NCBI GenBank assembly: GCA_030426545.1
Contig: JAUHYL010000001.1
Span: 124,001 to 188,000, forward strand
Length of the DNA: 64,000 nt
Source of the DNA: Gammaproteobacteria bacterium
Lineage (GTDB): Bacteria > Pseudomonadota > Gammaproteobacteria > Pseudomonadales > Halieaceae
Direction of reading: 5' to 3'
Of the stretch, positions 8,762 to 17,665 are shown one piece after another (within the stretch, counting starts at the first letter, position 1; every line of letters starts with the position of its first letter). Made by a program: the position numbers and the translations under genes. The notes beneath the pieces are model-generated. The model ran no database searches. It was not told the origin of the DNA and saw only the letters and a list, made by a program, of their open reading frames with translations.

Positions 8762-10312
8762 ATGCTGACCAAGTTCACCGCCTACGCCGACGCCCAGACC
8801 CACGCCAGTTCCGCAGCCCTGTGGGACCTGTTCGAAGGTGACCGCGACTACCTGAATATCGCCCGCGAATGTATCGGCCGCCATGCCGACGGATCCGGGC
8901 GCACCGCCGTACGCATTGCCCACGCCGACGGCATTAACGAGATACTGAGCTTCGACGAGATCGCCACCGGCTCCGCCCGCTTTGCGCACTGGCTCGACGA
9001 AAATGGCATTGAGCCCGGCGACCGCATCGCGTTCATGCTGGAGCCTTCACTACCTTTCTACGCGTGCCTGTTCGGCGCCATGATGACCGGCGCGATCAGC
9101 GTGCCGCTCTTCACCCTGTTCGGGCTCGACGGCCTGCGCCTGCGCGTGGATGACTGTAAACCGCGCCTGTTGATTACCAACGCGGAAAAAGCCGACATGG
9201 CGCGACAGGTGAAAGGTACGCGGGTGATCGTGGCGGATCAGGCATTGCTCGACGAGATCGCGCGTTTTGCAGACCGCTACGACACCAAGACACGCGCCAG
9301 CGACATGGCGGTATTCCAGTACACCTCGGGCACCACGCGCGAACTACCCGAAGCCGTCAAGCACACACATCGCTCCCTCGTCACACTGATGTTCGCCGCG
9401 TTGTACGGCACGGGCATTCGCCCCGGCGATGAGTTCTTCTGCCCCTCCTCACCCGCCTGGGGCCACGGCCTGTGGCACGGCACCCTTGCGCCGCTGGCGA
9501 TGGGCGTTACGACAGGCACCTTTGCCGGGCGCTTCGACGCCACGCGACTCATGCAGGCACTGGCGGATTTCGGTATCACCAACATGTCCGCGGCCGCCAC
9601 CCACTATCGCATGATGAACAACACCGGCTGCGCGGAGGATTTCAACTTCGCAATCGAGAAGCTGTCCTACACCGGCGAACCGATCGACTCAGCGACCCTG
9701 GAATTCATCGACACGATATTTAAAGTACCCGCGTGCAGCATGTATGGCACAACAGAGATCGGTGTGGTGCTGGTCAATTACCCGGGCGCCACCGATTTCA
9801 CTGTAAAACCAGGCTCGCTGGGCAAGCCGGTACCCGGCCTCAAACTCCAGGTTCAGCGACCCGACCGCAGACCCACAGACCCGGGTGAGGTCGGCGAACT
9901 GATGTTGTGGCGCCGCGACCGCTGGGAAACCACCAAGGACCGCGCGCATATCGATGAAGACGGCTACTTCTACCATGACGGTCGCGCTGACGACGTCATT
10001 ATCTCGGCGGGCTGGACCATGAGCGCGGTCGAAATTGAGAACTCGCTGCTAAAGCACGAGAACGTACAGGAAGCCGCCGTAATCGGTGTGCCCGACGAGA
10101 AACGGGGCCAGGTGGTCAAGGCTTTCATAGTGTCAGACCGCCAACCGGAAGAGAATTTCACCCGCGAATTGCAGGACTTCACGCGCGAGCGCCTGAGCCA
10201 GCACGAATTCCCGCGTTTAATTGAATTCGTGGACGAATTGCCCAAAACACCGGCCGGCAAGGTGCACCGCAAGGTGCTACGCGATCGCGAAGCCGCCGCA
10301 CAAAACAAATGA
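8762..10312 (+). CDS. AMP-forming acyl-CoA ligase with a variant P-loop
   Basis: A 516-aa member of the ANL superfamily that should activate a carboxylic acid to its CoA thioester. Visible motifs are YTSGTTRELPEAV near residue 184 (the P-loop position), SMYGTTEIG, a hinge region YFYHDGRADDVIISAGW, and the catalytic C-terminal lysine in PKTPAGKVHRKVLR. The P-loop lacks the usual TGxPKG; a subgroup of acyl/acetyl-CoA-type ligases shares such a variant, so it is probably active but with changed nucleotide contacts. It heads an operon of ligase, MaoC, CoA-transferase, SDR and second ligase, all closely spaced on the plus strand. Substrate unknown. Confidence 0.9.
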   Translation: MLTKFTAYADAQTHASSAALWDLFEGDRDYLNIARECIGRHADGSGRTAVRIAHADGINEILSFDEIATGSARFAHWLDENGIEPGDRIAFMLEPSLPFYACLFGAMMTGAISVPLFTLFGLDGLRLRVDDCKPRLLITNAEKADMARQVKGTRVIVADQALLDEIARFADRYDTKTRASDMAVFQYTSGTTRELPEAVKHTHRSLVTLMFAALYGTGIRPGDEFFCPSSPAWGHGLWHGTLAPLAMGVTTGTFAGRFDATRLMQALADFGITNMSAAATHYRMMNNTGCAEDFNFAIEKLSYTGEPIDSATLEFIDTIFKVPACSMYGTTEIGVVLVNYPGATDFTVKPGSLGKPVPGLKLQVQRPDRRPTDPGEVGELMLWRRDRWETTKDRAHIDEDGYFYHDGRADDVIISAGWTMSAVEIENSLLKHENVQEAAVIGVPDEKRGQVVKAFIVSDRQPEENFTRELQDFTRERLSQHEFPRLIEFVDELPKTPAGKVHRKVLRDREAAAQNK

Positions 10313-10332
10313 ACACAATGGAGTAAAACGTA

Positions 10333-11463
10333 ATGACTGCCGCAAACAAATTTCCCACAATTACCGAGAAAGGTCTCGACGACCTGCGCAAGCGAATCGG
10401 CGTGCCGATCACAGACTCAATAGAACCGTGGAACTACGAAGCATCTCGTGATGCTATCCGCCACTACGCACATGGTATCGGCGACGACAACCCGCTGTGG
10501 TGCGATCCCGACTATGCGGAGAAAACCCAGCACGGAAGCATCGTGGCACTGCCCAGCTTCCTATTCTCCACAAACCGCTTTATCTCCGGTTATTGCGGCG
10601 GCCTGTCCGGCGTACACGCCATGTGGGCGGGCGCGGACTGGACCTGGCATAAGCCGGTATTGCGTAACGACACTATCACCACAGAGGCACACCTCAAGGA
10701 TCTTGTCGAACACCAGACTCGCTTTGCAGGACGCTCAATTCAGCAGATCTACCACGTGGACTTCTACAACCAGCAGGGCGACCACGTGGCCGGCGCCGAC
10801 AGCTGGGTGTTCCGCACCGAGCGCGACGAAGCACGCGAGCGCGGCACCAAATACGATGACGTAAAGGGCAAGGTTGAGCAGATCAGCGACGAGGATCTGG
10901 CCGAGTGGGGCCAGCTCTACGCCGATGAAGAGATTCGCGGCGCCACACCACGCTTCTGGGAGGACGTACAGGAGGGTGACGAACTGCCACGCATGATGAA
11001 AGGTCCGATGACAGTGACCGGCTTTATCTGTTATGCACAGGGCTGGGGAGGACTGTATATCCGCGCCAATAAAATTGCCTGGCAAATGCAACAGGCCCAC
11101 CCGGGGCTAGGCATCAAGAACCGCTTCAACATTCCCGACTGTCCCGAGCGCGTACACTGGGACGACGATTTCGCCCGCGAGGTCGGCACCCCGGGTGCTT
11201 ATGACTACGGCCCTGAGCGCTGCTCCTGGCTCACGCACCATCTGACCAACTGGATGGGGGACGACGGCTTCCTGCACAAGAGCAAGTGCCAGATCCGCCG
11301 GCATAATCCAGACGGCGATGTGATTTTTATTGACGGCACCGTCACACGCAAATATGAAGAAGACGGCCGCCATTATGTGGAGATAAGCCAACGTGCAGAG
11401 ACGCACCGCGGTGAACTGTCCGCAAGCGGCGCCGCTGTGGTGCAGCTGCCCAGCCGAGGTTGA
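10333..11463 (+). CDS. two-domain MaoC-like hydratase/dehydratase
   Basis: A 376-aa protein resembling the FAS1-type dehydratase region/MaoC family: an N-terminal hotdog-like domain (RHYAHGIGDDNPLWCDPDYA, ALPSFLFSTNRF) and a second one from about residue 200 (DVQEGDELPRMMKGPMTVTGF ... YGPERCSWLTHHLTNWMGDDGF). These enzymes add water to enoyl-CoA or remove it from hydroxyacyl-CoA. It starts 20 bp after the ligase behind GGAG and shares family and organisation with the product of 32891-34054, so the pathway probably has two such hydration steps or two substrate branches. The specific reaction is inferred. Confidence 0.83.
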   Translation: MTAANKFPTITEKGLDDLRKRIGVPITDSIEPWNYEASRDAIRHYAHGIGDDNPLWCDPDYAEKTQHGSIVALPSFLFSTNRFISGYCGGLSGVHAMWAGADWTWHKPVLRNDTITTEAHLKDLVEHQTRFAGRSIQQIYHVDFYNQQGDHVAGADSWVFRTERDEARERGTKYDDVKGKVEQISDEDLAEWGQLYADEEIRGATPRFWEDVQEGDELPRMMKGPMTVTGFICYAQGWGGLYIRANKIAWQMQQAHPGLGIKNRFNIPDCPERVHWDDDFAREVGTPGAYDYGPERCSWLTHHLTNWMGDDGFLHKSKCQIRRHNPDGDVIFIDGTVTRKYEEDGRHYVEISQRAETHRGELSASGAAVVQLPSRG

Positions 11464-11494
11464 GCCGGTCAGGGTCGCAGGCCATACTCACAGC

Positions 11495-12709
11495 ATGAGC
11501 GACAACGACACGCCTAACTGGGCCGGCCCACTGGCCGACATCCGCGTGCTGGACTTTACGCGTGTGCTGGCCGGTCCCGCTGCGTCGTTAGCGTTGGCTG
11601 ACCTGGGCGCGGAGGTGCTCAAGGTCGAACCGCCAGGCAGCGGCGACGAGACGCGCACGTTCCCGCCATTTCGCGAAGGCGAGAGCCACTACTTCCTCGC
11701 CGTGAACCGCGGCAAAAAAAGTATCGTTATTGATCTCAAGTCCGAGGCCGGCGCGCAACTCGCGCGAGACCTTGCATCAAAGAGCGACATCGTCATCGAG
11801 AATTATCGACCGGGCGTTATGGACAAGTTGGGACTCGGCTACGAGACACTCTGTGCTGATAACCCTGCGCTGATCTACTGCTCCATATCTGGCTTCGGAC
11901 AAGATGGCCCGCTGCGCGACAAGCCCTCCTTCGACATCGTTTTACAGGCCCTGTCCGGCGCACTCTCCGTTAATGGAGAGCAAGACGGCCCTCCAATGAA
12001 ACTCGGCATACCGCTGGGCGACCTGGTCGGCGGAATTAACGGCCCGATGGGTATCCTCGCGGCATTGCATGAGCGCCACCGCACAGGCCGGGGGCGCCAC
12101 ATCGACGTGAGTCTTCTCGACGGAATGGTAGGTATGCTGGGGTATCTGGCACAACTGGCCTTTTTCACCGGCGAGGACCCGCAGCCGCAGGGTTCGCAAC
12201 ACCCCAATCTCGTGCCCTATGGACAATTCCCAGCGGCCGACGGCGCGATCATCATCGCGTGTCTTACCAATGCCTTCTGGGGACGAATCTGCCGCGCGCT
12301 GGACGTCCCAGAACTCGCGGACGACCCAAGATACAACTCACTGGAGAAACGCCGCGCCGCACGCGAGGAAGTGAATGAGATTGTGGCACGCTTCACGCAG
12401 TCGAGGTCGGTGAGCGAACTGGAGGCCCTGCTTGGTGCCCACGAGGTACCCAATGCGCCAATACTGGGTATTCTGGAGGCCTTGTCACAACCGCAAGTGA
12501 CAGCGCGCGAGATGGTGGTAAACACAAAGCACAGTACGCTCGGCAGTATTCCCATCGTCAATAGACCGATCAAGTATACGGGCGAGTCACAGGCAGCGCC
12601 GGGCGCACCCGCTGTGCTGGGTGAACACACCGACGAGATTCTCGCGGATGTACTCGGCCTGGACGCCGAGGACATCGCACAGCTGCGCGACGCCAACATC
12701 GTCGCCTGA
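11495..12709 (+). CDS. CaiB/BaiF family CoA-transferase (first)
   Basis: The preferred start is ATG 11495, 31 bp after the MaoC stop, because the product then begins MSDNDTPNWAGPLADIRVLDF, the usual N-terminus of class III CoA-transferases; an upstream start at 11393 would overlap the MaoC gene. The 404-aa protein carries LDFTRVLAGPAASLALADLG, EVLKVEPPGSGDETR and the middle GLGYETLCADNPALIYCSISG block. Enzymes of this family move CoA between carboxylic acids through an aspartyl intermediate or act as racemases or lyases. In this operon it offers an ATP-free way to charge a pathway acid, complementing the AMP-forming ligases. Confidence 0.92.
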   Translation: MSDNDTPNWAGPLADIRVLDFTRVLAGPAASLALADLGAEVLKVEPPGSGDETRTFPPFREGESHYFLAVNRGKKSIVIDLKSEAGAQLARDLASKSDIVIENYRPGVMDKLGLGYETLCADNPALIYCSISGFGQDGPLRDKPSFDIVLQALSGALSVNGEQDGPPMKLGIPLGDLVGGINGPMGILAALHERHRTGRGRHIDVSLLDGMVGMLGYLAQLAFFTGEDPQPQGSQHPNLVPYGQFPAADGAIIIACLTNAFWGRICRALDVPELADDPRYNSLEKRRAAREEVNEIVARFTQSRSVSELEALLGAHEVPNAPILGILEALSQPQVTAREMVVNTKHSTLGSIPIVNRPIKYTGESQAAPGAPAVLGEHTDEILADVLGLDAEDIAQLRDANIVA

Positions 12710-12730
12710 ATACGCAAAAGGAGAGCAAGC

Positions 12731-13648
12731 ATGTCAGAGCTGCGATTCGACGACCGCGTAGCGGTCATCACCGGCGGCGGCCGCGGGTTGGGGCGCGCCT
12801 ACGCGCTACTATTGGCTGAGCGCGGCGCCAAAGTCGTGGTCAACGACCCGGGCGTCAGTCTTACCGGTGACGGCACAGACATTGGCCCCGCCGAGGAGGT
12901 GGCAGAAGTAATAAAAGCTGCCGGCGGCGAAGCCGTTGCGAACACGAATTCAGTCGCTACACCCGAAGGTGGGCAGGCCATCATCGATGCAGCCATGGAA
13001 CATTTTGGCCGCATCGATATCCTGATACACAACGCCGGCATTGTAAGACGCTCAACACTCGCCGAGATGAGCTACGCTGACTTCAATGATGTGCTCGACG
13101 TGCACCTGGTCGGTGGCTTTAACGTGGTCCGTGCCGCTCTGCCACACATGAGCGAGGCTGGCTACGGACGCATTGTGCTGACCAGTTCCTGCAGCGGCCT
13201 GTACGGCAACGCCCTGGTCGGGAATTACGCAACCGCGAAGACCGGCCTGATCGGTCTGTCCAATGTCGCGGCCATCGAGGGTGCAGAACACGGCGTAAAG
13301 TGCAACCTGGTACTACCCGGCGCAGTGACGCGCATGGCAGAGGGCCTGGACACGAGCGCCTACCCGCCCATGGACCCGGAACTGGTGGCCCCCGCCGTCG
13401 GCTGGCTCGCGCACGAGTCCTGTTCGATAACGGGCGAGTGGTTAGTGGCTATTGCCGGGCGCATAGCGATGGCCTATGCCGCCGAGACACGAGGCGTATA
13501 CCGCGGAGAGTGGAGCATCGAGGATGTAGAGCGCGAGATGGATTCCATTCGCGACCGCTCGCAATCTGTCACCTTCGACGTTGTTCCCCAGGGACAGGCG
13601 GAACATATCGGCTTCAGTTTTGGCATGGCGAAGGAAGGCAACTTCTGA
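12731..13648 (+). CDS. short-chain dehydrogenase similar to the 17beta-HSD4 / MFE-2 type
   Basis: A 305-aa SDR with the NAD-binding motif TGGGRGLG at residues about 15-22, NNAG-type IHNAGIVRR, active-site S and YxxxK in SSCSG...NYATAKTGL. The opening DDRVAVITGGGRGLGRAYAL and the extra C-terminal segment of about 50 residues resemble the dehydrogenase domain of peroxisomal multifunctional enzyme type 2, which oxidises 3-hydroxyacyl-CoA. That fits a beta-oxidation step after the MaoC-type hydration encoded two genes upstream. RBS GGAGAGC precedes ATG 12731. Confidence 0.88.
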   Translation: MSELRFDDRVAVITGGGRGLGRAYALLLAERGAKVVVNDPGVSLTGDGTDIGPAEEVAEVIKAAGGEAVANTNSVATPEGGQAIIDAAMEHFGRIDILIHNAGIVRRSTLAEMSYADFNDVLDVHLVGGFNVVRAALPHMSEAGYGRIVLTSSCSGLYGNALVGNYATAKTGLIGLSNVAAIEGAEHGVKCNLVLPGAVTRMAEGLDTSAYPPMDPELVAPAVGWLAHESCSITGEWLVAIAGRIAMAYAAETRGVYRGEWSIEDVEREMDSIRDRSQSVTFDVVPQGQAEHIGFSFGMAKEGNF

Positions 13649-13676
13649 GAGAGGCCTGCAGCCGGCCGGAAAAAAG

Positions 13677-15377
13677 ATGAGATACATTATGAGCGATAAC
13701 GACAAAGGTCTTTCTATAATTCGCGGCGTGCCGCTGTCCAAGGAACAAGGCATCGGCGCGCTGACGCTCGGTGGCTACCTGCAAGAGGTGCGCGCGCGGT
13801 TTGGGCCCAATGAGGCGGCTTGCTTCCGCCACGGTGACGGCGTGGAACGCTGGACATATGAGGAGTTGCATACGCGCTCGCTGGAAGTCGCCCGCGCACT
13901 GCTCGCATGCGGCATCAGCAAAGGCACCCGCGTGGGCATCCTCATGACAAATCGGCTGGAGTTTCTATCCTCGCTGTTTGGCACAGCGTTGGCGGGCGGG
14001 GTCGCGACACCCATGAGCACGTTTTCCACGGCGGCCGAACTGGAACTACTACTGCGCAACTCAGCTTGCTCTGTGCTGTTACTTGAGCGCGATGTACTGA
14101 AAAAAGATTTTGTATCGGTTGTGGCGGAACTCGTACCGGAGAGCGCAACGGCCGCACCCGGGAGCATCAGCTCGCGCGACTTCCCGTTCCTGAGACACGT
14201 TGCAGTGGTCGGCAGCAGTGAACTGCCGGGTGCCATGGAATACTGGAGTGACTTTCTCGCGCGCGGCGAATCGATTCCATCCGAGCTCGTTGCGGCGGCG
14301 GCAGCCACCGTTGCGCCCGCCGATCCGGGGCTGCTGCTATTCTCCTCGGGATCCACGGGCAAACCCAAGGGCATCATCAATGCACACCGCGGCGCCTGCC
14401 TGCAGTTGTGGCGCTGGCGCAACTGGTTGGGTCTCGATCAGGAAGTACGCAGCCTGTCTGCCAATGGCTTTTTCTTTTCAGGCAATTTTGCATGGGCGCT
14501 CGGCTCGACACTGTCGGCCGGTGGCACAGTTGTGATGCTGCCCACCTTCCAGGCTGAGGCCGCACTGACACTTATGCAGGCCGAACGCGTAACATTCCTC
14601 GCCGCATGGCCACACCAGTGGGCACAACTCACCGATGCGGACAACTGGCAGGAAGTCGACCTGTCTGCACTCACCTACATCGACCGAAAATCGCCAATTG
14701 CCGCGCACCCCACGGTCAACAGCGACTGGATCGATGCCCAGCACGCCTATGGCAGCACCGAGACATTCACGTTGAGTACGGTCTATCCCGCCAACACTCC
14801 CGAAGACATTTCGGGCGAAAGCCACGGTGTTCCAGTAGCCGGCATGACCTTCAAGATTGTCGAACCGCTGACGGGAGCGATTGTGCCAATCGGCACGCGC
14901 GGTGAGATCGCCGTGAAAGGTCCCACCCTGATGTTGGGCTACCTCGGCATTCCACTCGACGAAACGCTCGATGAAGACGGATTTTTCCGCACGGGAGATG
15001 GCGGCTACTTTGACAAAGAGGGCCGCCTGTTCTGGGAGGGGCGCCTCAACGACATCATCAAGACTGGCGGTGCCAACGTCTCGCCGGTGGAAGTCGATGC
15101 CGTGCTCAGCACCATGCCCGGCGTAAAGGTCACCAAGACCGTGGGCGTGCCGGAGGAACTACTCGGCGAGTTGGTGGTTGCCTGCATCGTGTCCATGGAA
15201 GAAGCGTCACTTACTGAAGCCGCTGTTCGCGACTTCGCCAAGGCACAACTGGCGAGCTACAAAGTGCCACGCCGTGTCCTATTTTTCGACGAGAGTGATT
15301 TGGCCACAACGGGCAGCGCGAAGATTAAGACGGCGGAGCTGCGCGAAATGGCTGCGGCACGTATTGCTGACGACTAA
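13677..15377 (+). CDS. AMP-forming acyl-CoA ligase (second)
   Basis: ANL-superfamily ligase of 566 aa. The P-loop FSSGSTGKPKGIINAH is canonical, followed by AYGSTETFTLSTVYPANTP, the hinge FFRTGDGGYFDKEGRLFWEGR, and a C-terminal lysine in TTGSAKIKTAELRE. ATG 13677 follows GGAAAAAAG; ATG 13689 would give a product beginning MSDNDKGLS. Upstream in-frame starts overlap the SDR gene and are unlikely. It closes the operon that begins at 8762. It is not a near-duplicate of the first ligase, so it probably activates a different intermediate. Confidence 0.9.
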   Translation: MRYIMSDNDKGLSIIRGVPLSKEQGIGALTLGGYLQEVRARFGPNEAACFRHGDGVERWTYEELHTRSLEVARALLACGISKGTRVGILMTNRLEFLSSLFGTALAGGVATPMSTFSTAAELELLLRNSACSVLLLERDVLKKDFVSVVAELVPESATAAPGSISSRDFPFLRHVAVVGSSELPGAMEYWSDFLARGESIPSELVAAAAATVAPADPGLLLFSSGSTGKPKGIINAHRGACLQLWRWRNWLGLDQEVRSLSANGFFFSGNFAWALGSTLSAGGTVVMLPTFQAEAALTLMQAERVTFLAAWPHQWAQLTDADNWQEVDLSALTYIDRKSPIAAHPTVNSDWIDAQHAYGSTETFTLSTVYPANTPEDISGESHGVPVAGMTFKIVEPLTGAIVPIGTRGEIAVKGPTLMLGYLGIPLDETLDEDGFFRTGDGGYFDKEGRLFWEGRLNDIIKTGGANVSPVEVDAVLSTMPGVKVTKTVGVPEELLGELVVACIVSMEEASLTEAAVRDFAKAQLASYKVPRRVLFFDESDLATTGSAKIKTAELREMAAARIADD

Positions 15378-15430
15378 TTCCTTGAACAGGATGCAGCCCG
15401 CATTTGCCGCGCGACTGTCCATCATTGTAT

Positions 15431-15453
15431 TATAAACATCACTGTTGATTATA
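15431..15453. promoter_or_regulatory. TetR-type operator, best copy in the window
   Basis: TATAAACATCA, centre C, TGTTGATTATA: 9 of 11 positions of the half-sites are symmetric. It lies 22 bp before the ATG of the flavoprotein monooxygenase gene. It serves as the reference for all other copies. Confidence 0.7.
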
Positions 15454-15475
15454 TTACCACGGCCGGAGCTCGAGA

Positions 15476-17329
15476 ATGATCAATGCCAAATACCCTGGCC
15501 TGCCCGACGCAACCGAGATCGATATCAACGCGTTAAAGGCAAAATACCGGGTTGAACGCGATAAACGCATGCGCGGCGACGGCCAGAACCAGTACGTGGA
15601 GCGCGTCGATGAAGTTGCCCTCACCTACGAAGCCGACCCCTACACCCCGGACACGCCGCGCGAGCCACTGGACGAGGACATCGATGTCGCAGTACTCGGC
15701 GGTGGCTGGTCTGGCATTATGGCCGGCGTGCAGTTGCGCAAGAGGGGATTCACCAATTTTCGCAATATCGACCACGCGGGGGACTTCGGTGGCGTGTGGT
15801 ACTGGAATCGCTACCCTGGCCTGCAGTGTGACAACGACGCGTACTGTTACCTGCCAATGCTGGAAGAAATGGGCTTCATGCCGTCGAAGAAGTTTACCGA
15901 CGGCCGTGAAATTCGCGAGTACGCGCAGAGCATCTGCCGCCGCTTCGAGCTGTACCAAAACGCCCTCTTCCACACCATAGTGCAGTCCGTACGCTGGGAC
16001 GAAAGCATCAAGCGCTGGCGTATCAGCACCCAGCAGGGTGACGACATCCGCGCGCGTTTTGTCATTCTGGCGAACGGACTGTTGAACATCCCGAAGCTGC
16101 CCGGCATTCCCGGCATCGACAAGTACCAGGGCAAAATGTTCCACACCGCGCGTTTCGATTACGACTACACGGGGGGCAGCGAAGAAGAGCCCGTACTCGA
16201 CCAACTCGCCGACAAGCGCGTGGCGCTGGTTGGCACCGGCGCGACCGCTATACAGCTCACACCCTTCCTCGGTCGTTATGCGAAGCAGTTCTACCTGTTA
16301 CAGCGCACGCCCTCCTGCGTCGACTCGCGCAGGAACACCGAAACCGATCCCGAGTGGGTGAAAACCCTGCAACCTGGCTGGCAGGCGGAGCGGCGCGCGA
16401 ATTTCCACCGCGGCGCTAATGAATCGCTGCTGCCCGGCGAAATGGACCTTATTCGTGACATCTGGACCGAGGTGAACTGCAACCTCTCCGCCGAGCTGGA
16501 AGAGCAGGACTGGCCGGAACTCAGCATGGAAGAGTTTATGGCGCGTTACGAGGAGATGGACTTTCGCGTAATGGAACGCCTGCGCCACCGCGTCGACGAG
16601 ATCGTCGACGACCCCGCAACCGCACAATTGCTCAAGCCCTGGTACCGCTACCAGTGCAAGCGCCCCACCTCCAACGATGAGTACTACCAGACTTTTAACC
16701 GGCCCAACGTCAAACTTATCGACGTGTCCGAGACACAGGGAGTGGAGCGACTCACCGAGAGCGGCTTTATCGCGGGCGGCGTGGAGTACGAGGTCGACTG
16801 CATCATGTTCGCCAGCGGCTATGAGGTAACCAGCGACCTGGAACGCCGCTGGGGCATACCGGTATTTGAAGGACGCGATGGTGTGTCCATTTACGACCAC
16901 TGGCGCGGCGGCTACAAAACACTGCACGGCATGATGACGAGCGGCTTTCCCAACCTGTTCACCTGCGGCCTGTACCAGGGTTCACTCAACTCCACCTTTA
17001 CCTACAACTTCGAGGCGCAGGTCGAGCACATGGTCCACATCATGCAGGCCGTATTGGATCGGGGCGCCGTTGCAGCCGAAGTGACGGAAGAAGCGCAGGA
17101 TGCTTATGTCTCGCACCTTCGCGCCACGGAGGTTGACCGCACAGAATGGATTCGGGACTGCACGCCAAGCTACTTCAACAACGAGGGGAAGCCGGACGTT
17201 GACGAAAACGGCAACGAGAAGTACCGTTTTTACCTCGGCGAACTCTATGGCCCCGGCTGGGACGCCTTCATGCAGTTGCTACAGGACTGGCGTGACGCGG
17301 GGGATCTTGCCGGGCTTTCTCTGGACTAG
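15476..17329 (+). CDS. FAD/NAD(P)H-dependent monooxygenase, Baeyer-Villiger-like
   Basis: A 617-aa flavoprotein with two Rossmann motifs, GGGWSG (residues 75-80) for FAD and GTGATA (253-258) for NADPH, flanking a Baeyer-Villiger-type signature at about 217-228, YQGKMFHTARFD. The signature keeps G and H but has phenylalanine where W is usual. A 70-residue N-terminal extension resembles the long-chain/steroid and macrocyclic ketone monooxygenase branch. The expected reaction is insertion of oxygen next to a ketone to make an ester or lactone, a classic ring-opening step; N- or S-oxygenation cannot be excluded. ATG 15476 has GGAG upstream. It is a single-gene unit under the best operator copy. 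Confidence 0.88.
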   Translation: MINAKYPGLPDATEIDINALKAKYRVERDKRMRGDGQNQYVERVDEVALTYEADPYTPDTPREPLDEDIDVAVLGGGWSGIMAGVQLRKRGFTNFRNIDHAGDFGGVWYWNRYPGLQCDNDAYCYLPMLEEMGFMPSKKFTDGREIREYAQSICRRFELYQNALFHTIVQSVRWDESIKRWRISTQQGDDIRARFVILANGLLNIPKLPGIPGIDKYQGKMFHTARFDYDYTGGSEEEPVLDQLADKRVALVGTGATAIQLTPFLGRYAKQFYLLQRTPSCVDSRRNTETDPEWVKTLQPGWQAERRANFHRGANESLLPGEMDLIRDIWTEVNCNLSAELEEQDWPELSMEEFMARYEEMDFRVMERLRHRVDEIVDDPATAQLLKPWYRYQCKRPTSNDEYYQTFNRPNVKLIDVSETQGVERLTESGFIAGGVEYEVDCIMFASGYEVTSDLERRWGIPVFEGRDGVSIYDHWRGGYKTLHGMMTSGFPNLFTCGLYQGSLNSTFTYNFEAQVEHMVHIMQAVLDRGAVAAEVTEEAQDAYVSHLRATEVDRTEWIRDCTPSYFNNEGKPDVDENGNEKYRFYLGELYGPGWDAFMQLLQDWRDAGDLAGLSLD

Positions 17330-17402
17330 AGCACAACCTCGTAGATGCGCGAATGACCGATCAGGCTAACGCCGGCAGCATGCTGCTGGCCACCAAACTT
17401 CT

Positions 17403-17425
17403 AGTAGACACCGTTGTTGATTATA
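17403..17425. promoter_or_regulatory. TetR-type operator copy upstream of the second Rieske operon
   Basis: The right half TGTTGATTATA is exact; the left half AGTAGACACCG is weaker; the centre base is T. It sits about 240 bp before the gene start, an unusual distance because a tandem-repeat tract lies between. Confidence 0.55.
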
Positions 17426-17474
17426 GTCGATTTGTGCTATCGTCAAAACTAATGCCCCGGCAGTTTTCGCCTAT

Positions 17475-17600
17475 GCTTTTCGGGCAAGGCTTTTCGGGCA
17501 AGGCTTTTCGGGCAAGGCTTTTCGGGCAAGGCTTTTCGGGCAAGGCTTTTCGGGCAAGGCTTTTCGGGCAAGGCTTTTCGGGCAAGGCTTTTCGGGCAGG
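17475..17600 (+). repeat. nine tandem copies of a 14-bp unit (minisatellite)
   Basis: The unit GCTTTTCGGGCAAG starts at 17475 and recurs every 14 bp through 17587; eight copies are exact and the ninth loses one A. The array lies between a TetR-type operator and the ATG of the Rieske gene at 17666, so it is probably transcribed as untranslated leader. Because 14 is not a multiple of three, all frames stay open and create spurious repeat-peptide reading frames. Such arrays change length by slippage and could tune leader structure or spacing. Confidence 0.95.
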
Positions 17601-17665
17601 CTTGGGCTGCACGACCCCAACCACCCAAGACGCCGTTTCCCGGCAGGTGATGACGAGAGGGAACC

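Noticed and set aside
17475-17600. Possible CRISPR array
   Set aside because: The units are only 14 bp and directly adjacent with no spacers; this is a simple minisatellite.
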